Shown here piece by piece: positions 16,183-24,610 of a DNA stretch of 32,917 bases (position 1 is the first letter of the stretch; every line of letters starts with the position of its first letter). A program made the translations under genes and the position numbers. The notes under the pieces are model-generated. The model worked only from the letters and a program-made list of their open reading frames with translations. It was not told the DNA's origin and made no database searches. Source of the DNA: CAZWDL01 sp964632995 (GTDB lineage: Bacteria > Bacteroidota > Bacteroidia > Chitinophagales > Saprospiraceae); the NCBI GenBank assembly GCA_964632995.1, contig CAZWDL010000085.1:1-32917 (forward strand), given 5' to 3'.

Positions 16183-17787
16183 ATGAAACAATTCGCCCAA
16201 CTATTCACTCAGCTCGATCAGACCACCAAGATCAACACCAAGGTGGCGGCGTTGGCGCAGTATTTTGCGGAAGCCGATGATCAGGACAAGCTGTGGACTA
16301 TTGCGATGCTGTCGCACCGGCGGCCCAAGCGAACGGTTAACACCACGCGACTGCGGGAGTGGGCGGCCGATTACGCCGGTATCCCACTCTGGCTCTTCGA
16401 GGAATCCTACGGCGTCGTCGGCGACCTGGCGGAAACCATCGCCCTGGTAGCCCCTGATCCCGAAGAAAAACACGAAGAATCGCTGACCTACTGGGTCAAT
16501 TTCATCAAGGCGCTGGATAAGTTGGAAGAAGGTAAAAAAAAGGAACGGGTGTTGCACGCCTGGCGAGGCCTGGACAAGACCGAGCGACTGGTCTTCAACA
16601 AACTCATCACCGGCTCCTTCCGCATCGGGGTATCACAGAAGCTAATGACGCGGGCACTGTCTCAATACACCGGTATCGAAGAGAACACCTTGGCGCACCG
16701 GATGATGGGCAACTGGACGCCGGATGAAACCACCTTTAAGCAGCTGATCCTGGAAAAAGATCCGCTGGAGGATGTCTCCAAGCCCTATCCCTTTTACCTC
16801 GCCTACGCCCTGGAAGAGGAGCCCCACGAACTGGGCGGCACCGAAGAATGGCAAGCGGAGCGCAAATGGGACGGCATCCGCGGGCAACTCATCGTGCGTA
16901 AGGGCGAGCTCTTCGTGTGGTCGCGCGGAGAAGAGCTGGTAACGGATAAGTTCCCGGAGTACCATCCCCTGGCCGATATACTGCCCGACGGAACGGTGAT
17001 GGACGGCGAGATCATGCCCTGGAAAGACGGCCGCCCCCTCTCCTTTCAGGTGCTGCAAACCCGCATCGGGCGCAAGAACGTCACCAAAAATATTTTAAAG
17101 AAAGCACCGGTGGTCATGATCGTCTACGACCTGCTGGAATGGGAAGGGCAGGACATCCGGCAGAAGCCCTTAGGCGAACGGCGCGCCCTGCTCGAACAAT
17201 GCCTGCAGGACAACCCCAGCGGCGGCATACTCCTCCTGTCCAAAATCGTACTTTTCGACGACTGGGAGACGCTGCGTGAAGAACGCGAGAACGCCCGGCA
17301 GCACCGCAGCGAAGGAGTTATGCTCAAACGCCTGGATTCGCCCTATAAGTCGGGCCGCCGTAAGGGTGACTGGTGGAAGTGGAAGGTCGACCCGCTGATG
17401 ATCGACGCCGTGATGATCTACGCCCAGCGCGGCAGCGGCCGGCGCGCCAATCTCTTCACCGACTTCACCTTCGCGGTCTGGGACGGCGAAGATCTGGTCC
17501 CCTTTACCAAGGCCTACTCCGGCCTTAAAGATGCTGAGTTCCGCCAGATCACCAATTGGGTGCGCCGCAACACCCTGGAGCGCTACGGCCCCGTGCGGGC
17601 GGTAGAGCCCACCTACGTCTTCGAGATCGCCTTCGAGGGTATACAGCCCTCCAAGCGTCATAAGTCGGGCGTCGCGCTCCGCTTCCCGCGCATCAGCCGC
17701 TGGCGCAAGGATAAGCCCGTTGAGGAGGCGAATACGCTGGAGGACCTGCACCAGTTGTTGAAGGTGTATCAGATGGAGGGGGAGTGA
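16183..17787 (+). CDS. ATP-dependent DNA ligase of the ligase-associated cassette
   Basis: A 534-aa ATP-dependent DNA ligase, expected to seal nicks after processing by the adjacent exonuclease. The N-terminal ~200 residues form the DNA-binding domain. The adenylylation motif RKWDGIRGQL provides the catalytic lysine (KxDG). Motif III-like VMDGEIMPW, motif IV SEGVMLKRL and motif V KSGRRKGDWWKWK follow, then an OB domain ending IAFEGIQPSKRHKSGVALRFPR. The frame is open back to an ATG at 16129 that overlaps the exonuclease stop; 16183 is preferred because MKQFAQLFTQLDQTTK fits the family start. The helicase and phosphoesterase often found with this pair are not in the window. Confidence 0.93.
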   Translation: MKQFAQLFTQLDQTTKINTKVAALAQYFAEADDQDKLWTIAMLSHRRPKRTVNTTRLREWAADYAGIPLWLFEESYGVVGDLAETIALVAPDPEEKHEESLTYWVNFIKALDKLEEGKKKERVLHAWRGLDKTERLVFNKLITGSFRIGVSQKLMTRALSQYTGIEENTLAHRMMGNWTPDETTFKQLILEKDPLEDVSKPYPFYLAYALEEEPHELGGTEEWQAERKWDGIRGQLIVRKGELFVWSRGEELVTDKFPEYHPLADILPDGTVMDGEIMPWKDGRPLSFQVLQTRIGRKNVTKNILKKAPVVMIVYDLLEWEGQDIRQKPLGERRALLEQCLQDNPSGGILLLSKIVLFDDWETLREERENARQHRSEGVMLKRLDSPYKSGRRKGDWWKWKVDPLMIDAVMIYAQRGSGRRANLFTDFTFAVWDGEDLVPFTKAYSGLKDAEFRQITNWVRRNTLERYGPVRAVEPTYVFEIAFEGIQPSKRHKSGVALRFPRISRWRKDKPVEEANTLEDLHQLLKVYQMEGE

Positions 17788-17933
17788 GAAATCAGAAATT
17801 AGAAAGGAACGGTCCGACTCCCCTCAATTTAGCTCCAGGTGACACCTGCGTTTTTTGAAAACTGGTAGTTCAATACAACATTAGGAGTATGTTTAAATTA
17901 CGTTTTCGAGTTCCAAAAGGATGGATTTTGTCT

Positions 17934-17996
17934 CTGGGCGAAATGTTTTTTCGGGCATAGCAGCGCTGTTGCCCGAAAAAAAGCCACAGCCCAGAA
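17934..17996. terminator. Bidirectional terminator between ligase and aldo/keto reductase genes
   Basis: TTTTTTCGGGCA (17946-17957) pairs perfectly with TGCCCGAAAAAA (17970-17981). An outer CTGGGC/GCCCAG pair extends the structure. Flanking A and T runs make it a terminator in both directions between converging genes. The rest of 17788-18042 has no gene I can support. Confidence 0.8.
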
Positions 17997-18042
17997 GCAA
18001 AAGGCGCCGTTTGGGGCCGAAGGATGAAATTTCAAACATGCT

Positions 18043-18996
18043 CTAAGCCTCCCACAGTTCTTCCTCCTTATACGGAGCCCCTTCCCTGGTCCACAGGTGG
18101 CCGTCCAGGTACCGGTATTCCTTGTCGATGTCATTGATCTTCTCCATGTCCTCGCGGTCGAGATCCACATTGATCGATTTGAAGTTCTGACGAATGTGTT
18201 CCGGTGTGGTCGACTTCGGGATAACGGCCGTTCCACGGTGGACGGCCCAGCTGATGAGCACCTGCGGGGCGGTGCAGTCGTGCTTATCCGCAATTTCCTG
18301 GATGGTATCGTTTTCGAAAAGATTGGGTTCGTCGGCTTTTTTGGCCGACTCGGGGCGGTCGCGAGAGCCGAGGGGGGAGTAGGCCGTGACGTGAATACCG
18401 TTGTTTTTGCAATATTCCAGCAGACGTTTCTGCGGCAACAGCGGATGCAGTTCCACCTGGTTCATCTCGGGCTGTATGTTGGCGTTCTTCTTGACCTCTT
18501 GGATCTTTTCCGAATTGAAGTTCGACACGCCGAGGTGCCGGGTAAGCCCCTCCTTGGCGCATTCCTCCAGCGCAGTCCAGGTTTCGCTGAGCGGCGCCTC
18601 GTCCAGGGAGATAAAATCATCCGGTGATTTAGGGAAGGAGGTGCCGTGTTTCAGGGCCACCGGCCAGTGGATGAGGTACAAGTCCAGATAATCCAGGTTG
18701 AGGTCCTTCAGGGTTTGCTTTAGTGCGGGCATGACGTGCTCTTTGCGGTGGGAGTCGTTCCACAGCTTGGAGGTGATCCACAGGTCCTCCCGCTTGACGA
18801 CCTGATCGGCGATCACCTTTTCCAGCGCCTGCCCCACTTCAGCCTCATTGCCGTAAATGGCGGCGCAGTCGATGTGACGATAGCCTGCCTTGATCGCTTC
18901 GATGACGGCGTCGAATACTTTGCCGGGATCCGATTTCCAGGTACCCAGTCCGATCATCGGCATTTGGTCGCCGTTTTTGAATTCCAGATGTTTCAT
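18043..18996 (-). CDS. Aldo/keto reductase
   Basis: A 317-aa NAD(P)H-dependent TIM-barrel oxidoreductase. The catalytic tetrad can be read: Asp in GYRHIDCAAIYGNE with the following Tyr, Lys in LWITSKLWND, and His in LYLIHWPV. MIGLGTWKS near the start is the family opening. NADP-contact elements appear late (LISWAVHRGTAVIPKSTTPEHIRQNF). It would reduce aldehydes or ketones to alcohols; substrate is unknown. Length is normal. It converges on the ligase gene and is separated from the upstream TreS gene by a 347-bp repeat-bearing spacer, so it probably has its own promoter. Confidence 0.93.
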   Translation of the reverse strand: MKHLEFKNGDQMPMIGLGTWKSDPGKVFDAVIEAIKAGYRHIDCAAIYGNEAEVGQALEKVIADQVVKREDLWITSKLWNDSHRKEHVMPALKQTLKDLNLDYLDLYLIHWPVALKHGTSFPKSPDDFISLDEAPLSETWTALEECAKEGLTRHLGVSNFNSEKIQEVKKNANIQPEMNQVELHPLLPQKRLLEYCKNNGIHVTAYSPLGSRDRPESAKKADEPNLFENDTIQEIADKHDCTAPQVLISWAVHRGTAVIPKSTTPEHIRQNFKSINVDLDREDMEKINDIDKEYRYLDGHLWTREGAPYKEEELWEA

Positions 18997-19087
18997 TGGT
19001 CAATATATGTTTTAGTTGGATGAGATCTATTTCCATAAGGGAAAAAGTGAGCAATTGTTTGATTGGATGTTTACCAGTCCTTTTTTA

Positions 19088-19227
19088 ACTATTCATCGCC
19101 GCTACGCGCCGATATTTTTTATTTTGCCACCGATCACACGGATTTCCCTAAATAAAAATCTGTAAAAATCCGTGTGATCTGCGGCTTTTTAAAAAACCCT
19201 TTCCGCGAAGCCAGGATGGTGAATAGT
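19088..19227. repeat. Dispersed intergenic element, copy A
   Basis: The element is bounded by ACTATTCA (19088-19095) and TGAATAGT (19220-19227). It contains a 14-bp perfect inverted repeat (19132-19145 with 19166-19179, GATCACACGGATTT and its complement) built on the word CACGGAT. Its last 23 bp (19205-19227) recur exactly in reverse orientation at 24451-24473. It occupies most of the 347-bp spacer 18997-19343, where no gene is seen. Confidence 0.75.
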
Positions 19228-19343
19228 CTCTTTTCTAATTGCCCGCAGCGGCCCTCCATATAGCCGAGATACCTCATACATTCCCTTTTCTGCCGGCCGG
19301 ACAGAACAAACAACCTCAGACCACCTCGAACCATCCCAACCCC

Positions 19344-22300
19344 CTACTCCTCCTCCATCTTCCGCAGCAGTCCCTGCAGCGGAATCTGGGCCAGGCCCCG
19401 ATCGTGCTTGAATTCGAAGCCGAGTTCGTAGAGGTGCCGTTCCAGGAGGAAGGTATCGAGCAGGATGTTCCAGTCCTCGTCGGAGGGCGGTACCAGACCG
19501 GCTTTGCGAGCCTCGGGTAGGTAGCCTTTGAGAAATGCCGACTGCATGGAGTCGTACCAGGCCTCCGCGTAAGGCAGCAGGTCATGCTCGTGAATGGGTT
19601 CCGGATCGATCTGCGTACGCAGGGCTGCCAGGGAGACGTAGTACAGGGAGCAGATCAAGCTGGCCAGGTCGCGTACCGGGCTTTTTTTCAGGCGCAGTTC
19701 GCTGTAGGAGCGGAATCTTTCCCCTTCGAAGTCGAAGAAAACGAAATCCTTTCCGGTAAACAACACATTTTCCAGATGCAGGTCGCCGTGAATGCGAATT
19801 TTGAGCGCCTGCATTTTATGGGAATAAATGCGGCGCAGGCGTTCCTGCATTTCCTTTCGTTGGGCCAGCAGGGTTTCGGCGCCGGCCAGTTGATCGGTAT
19901 GCTTGCGCAGACGCTGGAAAGTGACCCGCACCTGGGACTGCAGAGCCGAATAGAGCGATCGCTGGTAATGCAAGGAGAAGTCTTCGGGCCGAAAGTCCGG
20001 ATTGGAGTCATCCAGCAGGCCGACGTGGAAGCGGGCGACGGTTTCCCCGAGCAGGATGGCGCGCTCCAGCGGCATATCACCGAGCAGGCCTTTCCAATCC
20101 TCTTCCAGCGATATTTCCACTGCCGGCGGTTTGACCGGCAGTTTGGGCCGGTCGGGGTGTGTCTGTACGCGTTCCAGGTAGCGGCGGGAGACGTCGAAGA
20201 AGTACTGCCAGGCCGACCCCTGGTTTTCAACATAAGGTTGCAGCAGGGCCAGAATAAAGGGCGTCTTCCGTTCTCCCTCGAATTCCAGGTGACTGAGATA
20301 TCCCGGAACGGGCAGATCGTGATGCTCGCCGTACTGATTGATTTCCAGGTCGGGGTTGGGCGTATTTTCCAGGCGGCGGAAGATCTTGAGGAAGTAACGG
20401 TTACCGAAGAAAAGACTCAGGTTGTTCCCCCCGGTTACTACTTCCCGGGAAAAGGGCAGGTCATCAAAGATTTCTTCTTCTTTATCCACTCCGGCTCGCC
20501 GGCGAAAAAGGAAGCCCTGCGGCGCCCGGCTTCCTTTGGTAAGCATGCGACGCAGGAGAATATTGTGAAATCCCCTCGCTTCGGTAGCGTCGAAAAGGTA
20601 AGCCTCTTTCTGACCTTGACCAAGCACTGCGACGATATGATCGACGGGCGGAGCATCCGGATCGATTTTATAATTCCCTTCTCCGTAGGCCAGGGGCAGG
20701 AAATACCATTCGGGGAATCCTTCGGTAAAGGAAGCTCTGACAACGAGTAACAAGGCTTGTCCTCCTTCGTAAGTTACGGCTCGTGCGTGTTCGAGTCGCA
20801 CCTGGTCGAGTATGCGACCGTTGGTGTATTCCTCGTTGTAGGAAAGGTAATCGTACAGAATTTCATCGGTCAGGATAGAAGCCCCTTTACCTCTTATCAG
20901 CTGTTTCCATTTGCCGGGCTGCCAATCGATTTCGGGGGGTGCTTCCCGGCCTTTACGACGCTGGTGTTCCGGTTTAAGCACGAACCAGTAGTAGCCGTGA
21001 GCACCCAGGGTAAAACGGTTGCCGCTTCTTTCTATGGGTGGGAAATGGTTTTGCCCGAATATCTCTACCGGGGTATAGCGTTCAAATTCCGGCAGGTCGA
21101 GCTCTACGGCCTGTGGATGGCGCGACAGGTTGGCCAGCACCAGCAAGTGCTCGTCCTTATAATTGCGGGTAAAGGCCAGCACTTTGGCATTTTCCGGCGA
21201 CAAAAACTGGATGTTGCCCCGGCCGAAAGCTTTGTAACGCTTGCGGATAGCAATCATACGCTTCATCCACCATAGGAGGGAAGAGGGATTGTTCTGCTGG
21301 ATTTCCACATTAATCGTTTCGTAGTAGTACTCCGGGTCCTGAATCAGGGGCAGGAACAATTTTTGCGGATGGGCGCGGGAAAAACCTGCGTTGCGGTCGG
21401 GGCTCCACTGCATGGGCGTACGCACGCCGTCGCGGTCGCCCAGGTAGACATTGTCGCCCATCCCGATCTCATCGCCGTAATATACGACCGGCGTGCCGGG
21501 CATACTGAAGAGCAGGCAGTTCATCAGTTCGATCTTCTGCCGGTTATTGTCGAGCAGGGGGCCCAGGCGATGGCGGATGCCGAGGTTGATGCGGGAGAGC
21601 GTATCCTTGTTGTAGGCCCGGTACATGTAGTCGCGCTCCTCATCGGTAACCATCTCGAGGGTCAGCTCATCATGGTTGCGCAGGAACATGCCCCACTGGC
21701 AGTTCTCGGGGATCTCAGGCGTCTGGTCGATGATATCAATGATGGGATAGCGATCTTCCATCTTTAGCGACATAAACATGCGGGGCATGATGGGGAAGTG
21801 GTAATTCATATGGCACTCATCACCGTCGCCGAAGTAGGCGGCGGAATCTTCAGGCCACATATTGGCTTCCGCCAAAAGCATCACGCCTTCCTTCTTATCA
21901 TCCACATGCGCGCGCAGCCTTTTGAGGTACTCGTGGGTTTCGGGCAGGTTTTCGCAGTTGGTGCCCTCGCGTTCGAAGAGGTAGGGTATAGCGTCGAGCC
22001 GGAAACCATCGACCCCCATATCGATCCAGAAGTCAATAATTTTGAATATTTCCTCCTGCACATCGGGATTATCGAAGTTCAGGTCGGGCTGGTGGCCGTA
22101 AAAGCGATGCCAGTAATAGGCCTCGGCGAGGGGGTCCCAGGTCCAGTTGGAGCTTTCGAAATCCTGGAAGATAATCCGCACGTCCTTGTACTTCTCCGCC
22201 GTATCGCTCCATACATAATAGTCGCGGTATTTGCTGCCGGGTTCGGCGCGGCGGGCGCGCTGAAACCAGGGATGTTGATCCGAGGTATGGTTGATGACCA

Positions 22301-22610
22301 GTTCGGTAATCACCTTCAGCCCCAGCTTGTGGGCTTTTTTCATCAGTTTTTTAAACTGCCTGACGGTTCCGTAGTCGGGGTTAATGGTGTAATAATCCGA
22401 AATATCGTAACCGCCGTCCCGTTGAGGGGAAGGATAAAAAGGCAGCAGCCAGATAGCCGTTACCCCCAGATCATGAAGATAATCGAGCCGATTGATCAGG
22501 CCTTTGAAATCACCTATGCCGTCCGCGTTGCTGTCCTGAAAAGCCTTGATATGCAATTCGTAGATTACGGCGTCTTTGAACCACAGGTGATCGTTATTGT
22601 CGAGATTCAT
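19344..22610 (-). CDS. treS: Maltose alpha-D-glucosyltransferase (trehalose synthase) fused to maltokinase-like domain
   Basis: A 1088-aa cytoplasmic fusion. Residues 1 to about 550 are a GH13 trehalose synthase that interconverts maltose and trehalose: WLLPFYPSPQRDGGYDI, INHTSDQHPWF, nucleophile Asp206 in DGFRLDA, acid/base Glu248 in LLAEANMWPED, and His313-Asp314 in LRNHDEL. The C-terminal ~450 residues resemble maltokinase (Pep2-like), with the phosphotransferase loop HGDLHLEN at 941-948 and metal-binding DFEGE at 960-964. The fusion can convert trehalose via maltose to maltose-1-phosphate, substrate for GlgE glycogen synthesis; glgE is not in the window. The ATG at 22610 suits the family start. 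The fusion itself is known in other bacteria. Confidence 0.93.
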   Translation of the reverse strand: MNLDNNDHLWFKDAVIYELHIKAFQDSNADGIGDFKGLINRLDYLHDLGVTAIWLLPFYPSPQRDGGYDISDYYTINPDYGTVRQFKKLMKKAHKLGLKVITELVINHTSDQHPWFQRARRAEPGSKYRDYYVWSDTAEKYKDVRIIFQDFESSNWTWDPLAEAYYWHRFYGHQPDLNFDNPDVQEEIFKIIDFWIDMGVDGFRLDAIPYLFEREGTNCENLPETHEYLKRLRAHVDDKKEGVMLLAEANMWPEDSAAYFGDGDECHMNYHFPIMPRMFMSLKMEDRYPIIDIIDQTPEIPENCQWGMFLRNHDELTLEMVTDEERDYMYRAYNKDTLSRINLGIRHRLGPLLDNNRQKIELMNCLLFSMPGTPVVYYGDEIGMGDNVYLGDRDGVRTPMQWSPDRNAGFSRAHPQKLFLPLIQDPEYYYETINVEIQQNNPSSLLWWMKRMIAIRKRYKAFGRGNIQFLSPENAKVLAFTRNYKDEHLLVLANLSRHPQAVELDLPEFERYTPVEIFGQNHFPPIERSGNRFTLGAHGYYWFVLKPEHQRRKGREAPPEIDWQPGKWKQLIRGKGASILTDEILYDYLSYNEEYTNGRILDQVRLEHARAVTYEGGQALLLVVRASFTEGFPEWYFLPLAYGEGNYKIDPDAPPVDHIVAVLGQGQKEAYLFDATEARGFHNILLRRMLTKGSRAPQGFLFRRRAGVDKEEEIFDDLPFSREVVTGGNNLSLFFGNRYFLKIFRRLENTPNPDLEINQYGEHHDLPVPGYLSHLEFEGERKTPFILALLQPYVENQGSAWQYFFDVSRRYLERVQTHPDRPKLPVKPPAVEISLEEDWKGLLGDMPLERAILLGETVARFHVGLLDDSNPDFRPEDFSLHYQRSLYSALQSQVRVTFQRLRKHTDQLAGAETLLAQRKEMQERLRRIYSHKMQALKIRIHGDLHLENVLFTGKDFVFFDFEGERFRSYSELRLKKSPVRDLASLICSLYYVSLAALRTQIDPEPIHEHDLLPYAEAWYDSMQSAFLKGYLPEARKAGLVPPSDEDWNILLDTFLLERHLYELGFEFKHDRGLAQIPLQGLLRKMEEE

Positions 22611-22721
22611 TTCGGTTATAAAGTGTTAGAGTTGCAGTAATAGGGCCGTCCGGACGATCATGTCCGGCCATGCTCAAAAATATAAAGGCAGATGATAGCA
22701 CGAAAGTTTAGGAACCGGCTT

Positions 22722-23747
22722 CTAATCCGGTATTTGTACCACCACCTTACCCGTTGTTTCACCGGTTTGGAATTTCAGCAGGGCATTTTTCAGTTCATCA
22801 AAGGGATAAATGTGGCCGACACTAGGCTTTCCGATATCGAGTTGGCGCAATTGCTTCAGGATATCGTGCAAGAGTTCGACGCGTTCGTAGAGCCAGATCA
22901 GGTTGAACCCCATCAGGGCTTTATTCTGCTCGGGCAAGGTCTGAGGATCTATCTTAGGCCGGGTGAGATACAACCAAATTAGTCGCAGGTAGTTGGGACG
23001 GTTGCCCACGGAAGCGTAGCGCGCCGATCCATAGATGATGTGCCGGCCCATCGGCGCCAGCATTTCAAACCCGACTTTGAGAATTTTGCCGCCGATACAT
23101 TCCATGATCAGATTCAGTTCGCGATCGCCCAGGGCTTGGTTCAGGTCCTCGCGGAAGCGGTGCTTGTCCCGCAGAATCCAATCGTGATAGCCCTCTTCTT
23201 TCAGATAAGGGATTTTGTGTTCACTGCCGATGGTGCCAATGGTATAACAACCGTACTGCCGGGCAATCCGGCCGGCAAAGGTCCCCACCCCGCCGGCTGC
23301 GGAGTGGATGAGCACCGTCTGCCCTTCTTTTACATCGCCGAGATACACGAGGCCATAGTAGGCTGTCAATACCTGCACCAGGTAAGAAGCGCCTTCTTCG
23401 AAGCTCCAGTTTTCGGGAAGCGGGATGGCATAACGATAATCGATATTCAGATGAGTCGTATAGGCTCCGAAGCGGGTAACCCCCATCACCCGGTCGCCGA
23501 CCGCTAGGTCCTCGACGCCCTCCCCTACTGCTATGATCCGGCCGGCGTATTCCAGTCCCGGCGTGAATAGGCCCTCGGGCGTAGCTCCGTACAATCCCCA
23601 TATGGCGAATATGTCGGCAAAGTTAAGCCCGATCGCACGGACCGCTACCGTTACTTCTCCGGGCGCCGGGGCCTGCAGCTCTTCTTCCCGCAGTTGCATG
23701 TTGCTGAGCGCGCCGGCCTTGAGCCGGTAGATCTGGCGTTGTGGCAT
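22722..23747 (-). CDS. Zinc-type alcohol dehydrogenase-like MDR oxidoreductase (quinone oxidoreductase/VAT-1-like)
   Basis: A 341-aa medium-chain dehydrogenase/reductase. The N-terminal GroES-like domain includes VRAIGLNFADIFAIWGLYG and LEYAGRIIAVGEGVEDLAVGDRVMG. The Rossmann cofactor motif is HSAAGGVGTFAGRIARQYG. It lacks the cysteine pattern of the structural zinc site and the catalytic zinc ligands, so it is closer to the zinc-independent quinone oxidoreductase/VAT-1 group, which reduces quinones or enones with NADPH. It is 111 bp from treS on the same strand. Length and start are normal; substrate is unknown. Confidence 0.9.
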   Translation of the reverse strand: MPQRQIYRLKAGALSNMQLREEELQAPAPGEVTVAVRAIGLNFADIFAIWGLYGATPEGLFTPGLEYAGRIIAVGEGVEDLAVGDRVMGVTRFGAYTTHLNIDYRYAIPLPENWSFEEGASYLVQVLTAYYGLVYLGDVKEGQTVLIHSAAGGVGTFAGRIARQYGCYTIGTIGSEHKIPYLKEEGYHDWILRDKHRFREDLNQALGDRELNLIMECIGGKILKVGFEMLAPMGRHIIYGSARYASVGNRPNYLRLIWLYLTRPKIDPQTLPEQNKALMGFNLIWLYERVELLHDILKQLRQLDIGKPSVGHIYPFDELKNALLKFQTGETTGKVVVQIPD

Positions 23748-23951
23748 GGCTTTTAGCGTAAAGGTAAGGGATCGGCGGGAGTTTAAGATCCTTTGGGTGG
23801 ATTCGATTTTGTTCGGGTTGCTTTATTAAGCTGGAGTAAAGGTCTCCTTTTCATTTTTCTCGTTAATCCCGGTACTAGTTTTGTTTGGTTCTGATAGGTT
23901 TCTGCCGCCGTTCTGTCCGGCCGGTGAAGGATGGCCTGCGTACGCAACTAT

Positions 23952-24434
23952 TCAACTACCCTTTTGCTCTTCGGCTTTTTCAATCCGCAGGGTAATGCTA
24001 TTTACCCCCGGCAAGGGGTTGCGGCGCATGTACTGTTCGAGTTTGAAGGTGTAAGTGCCGGTTTGATTGAAGTAGGCGCCCATTTGGATCGGGATGGTGG
24101 TATTGCAGACTTCGCCGCCGCAGTCGCCGATCCAGATGCCGGCCTCATTAGCCAGTTCCAGGGAAACCTGTTTGCTGAGGCTTTCGCCGGAGGGGAAGCT
24201 GGTGTGGATGCGCACGTACATGTTCTCGAAAGGGTACTCGCGGCTGTGTTCCAGATCGAGATACAGGTTGTAGATGGAGAGCGTATCGTCAATAGTCACC
24301 TCATAGGTCAGCGTATCAGAGTAAAACCACTCCCCGTCGGAAATTTCGGATGTTTTCTCATAGATCGCTTCAGATCCGCAACTGCTGAGTAGAACGACGA
24401 AGAGAAGGATGGCGAGAAGTGCAGACTTATTCAT
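23952..24434 (-). CDS. gldH: Gliding motility lipoprotein GldH
   Basis: A 160-aa lipoprotein. The signal peptide ends in the lipobox LSSC with Cys19 as the lipidation site. The mature part matches my recollection of GldH: EISDGEWFYSDTLTYEV, then YNLYLDLEHSREYPFENMYVRI, and the C-terminal FKLEQYMRRNPLPGVNSI segment. GldH is one of the gliding-motility proteins of Bacteroidota and is also found in members not known to glide. It would sit in the cell envelope, facing the periplasm. It follows dnaJ on the same strand after 176 bp that contain repeat copy B. Confidence 0.88.
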   Translation of the reverse strand: MNKSALLAILLFVVLLSSCGSEAIYEKTSEISDGEWFYSDTLTYEVTIDDTLSIYNLYLDLEHSREYPFENMYVRIHTSFPSGESLSKQVSLELANEAGIWIGDCGGEVCNTTIPIQMGAYFNQTGTYTFKLEQYMRRNPLPGVNSITLRIEKAEEQKGS

Positions 24435-24450
24435 ATGAGCAATTTTTGTT

Positions 24451-24541
24451 ACTATTCACCATCCTGGCTTCGCCAGGAAAGTTTTTTTTTAAAGCCACGG
24501 ATTTTCACGGATGATAATCCGTGGCAAAAACAAAAAAAATA
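24451..24541. repeat. Dispersed intergenic element, copy B
   Basis: This is the reverse-orientation relative of the element at 19088-19227. It starts with the exact 23-bp match (24451-24473), then a run of T and A, then a hairpin with 10-bp arms (24494-24503 and 24516-24525, GCCACGGATT/AATCCGTGGC) that again uses the CACGGAT word. CCTGGCTTCGCCAGG inside it forms a small stem. It lies between dnaJ and gldH. Confidence 0.75.
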
Positions 24542-24610
24542 TTCCGCACAAATGAAACAGCCTCTAAGTAATAGAATAATATATGCTCCCGGTGGGCGGT
24601 CCCGGTTTGC

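Noticed and set aside
19584..20750. 388-codon plus-strand frame opposite treS
   Set aside because: Antisense to the maltokinase half of treS, which has HGDLHLEN and DFEGE; no family signal on the plus strand.
20790..20803. tRNA T-loop-like GTTCGAGTCGCACC
   Set aside because: It lies inside the treS coding frame and no acceptor, D- or anticodon stems can be folded around it.
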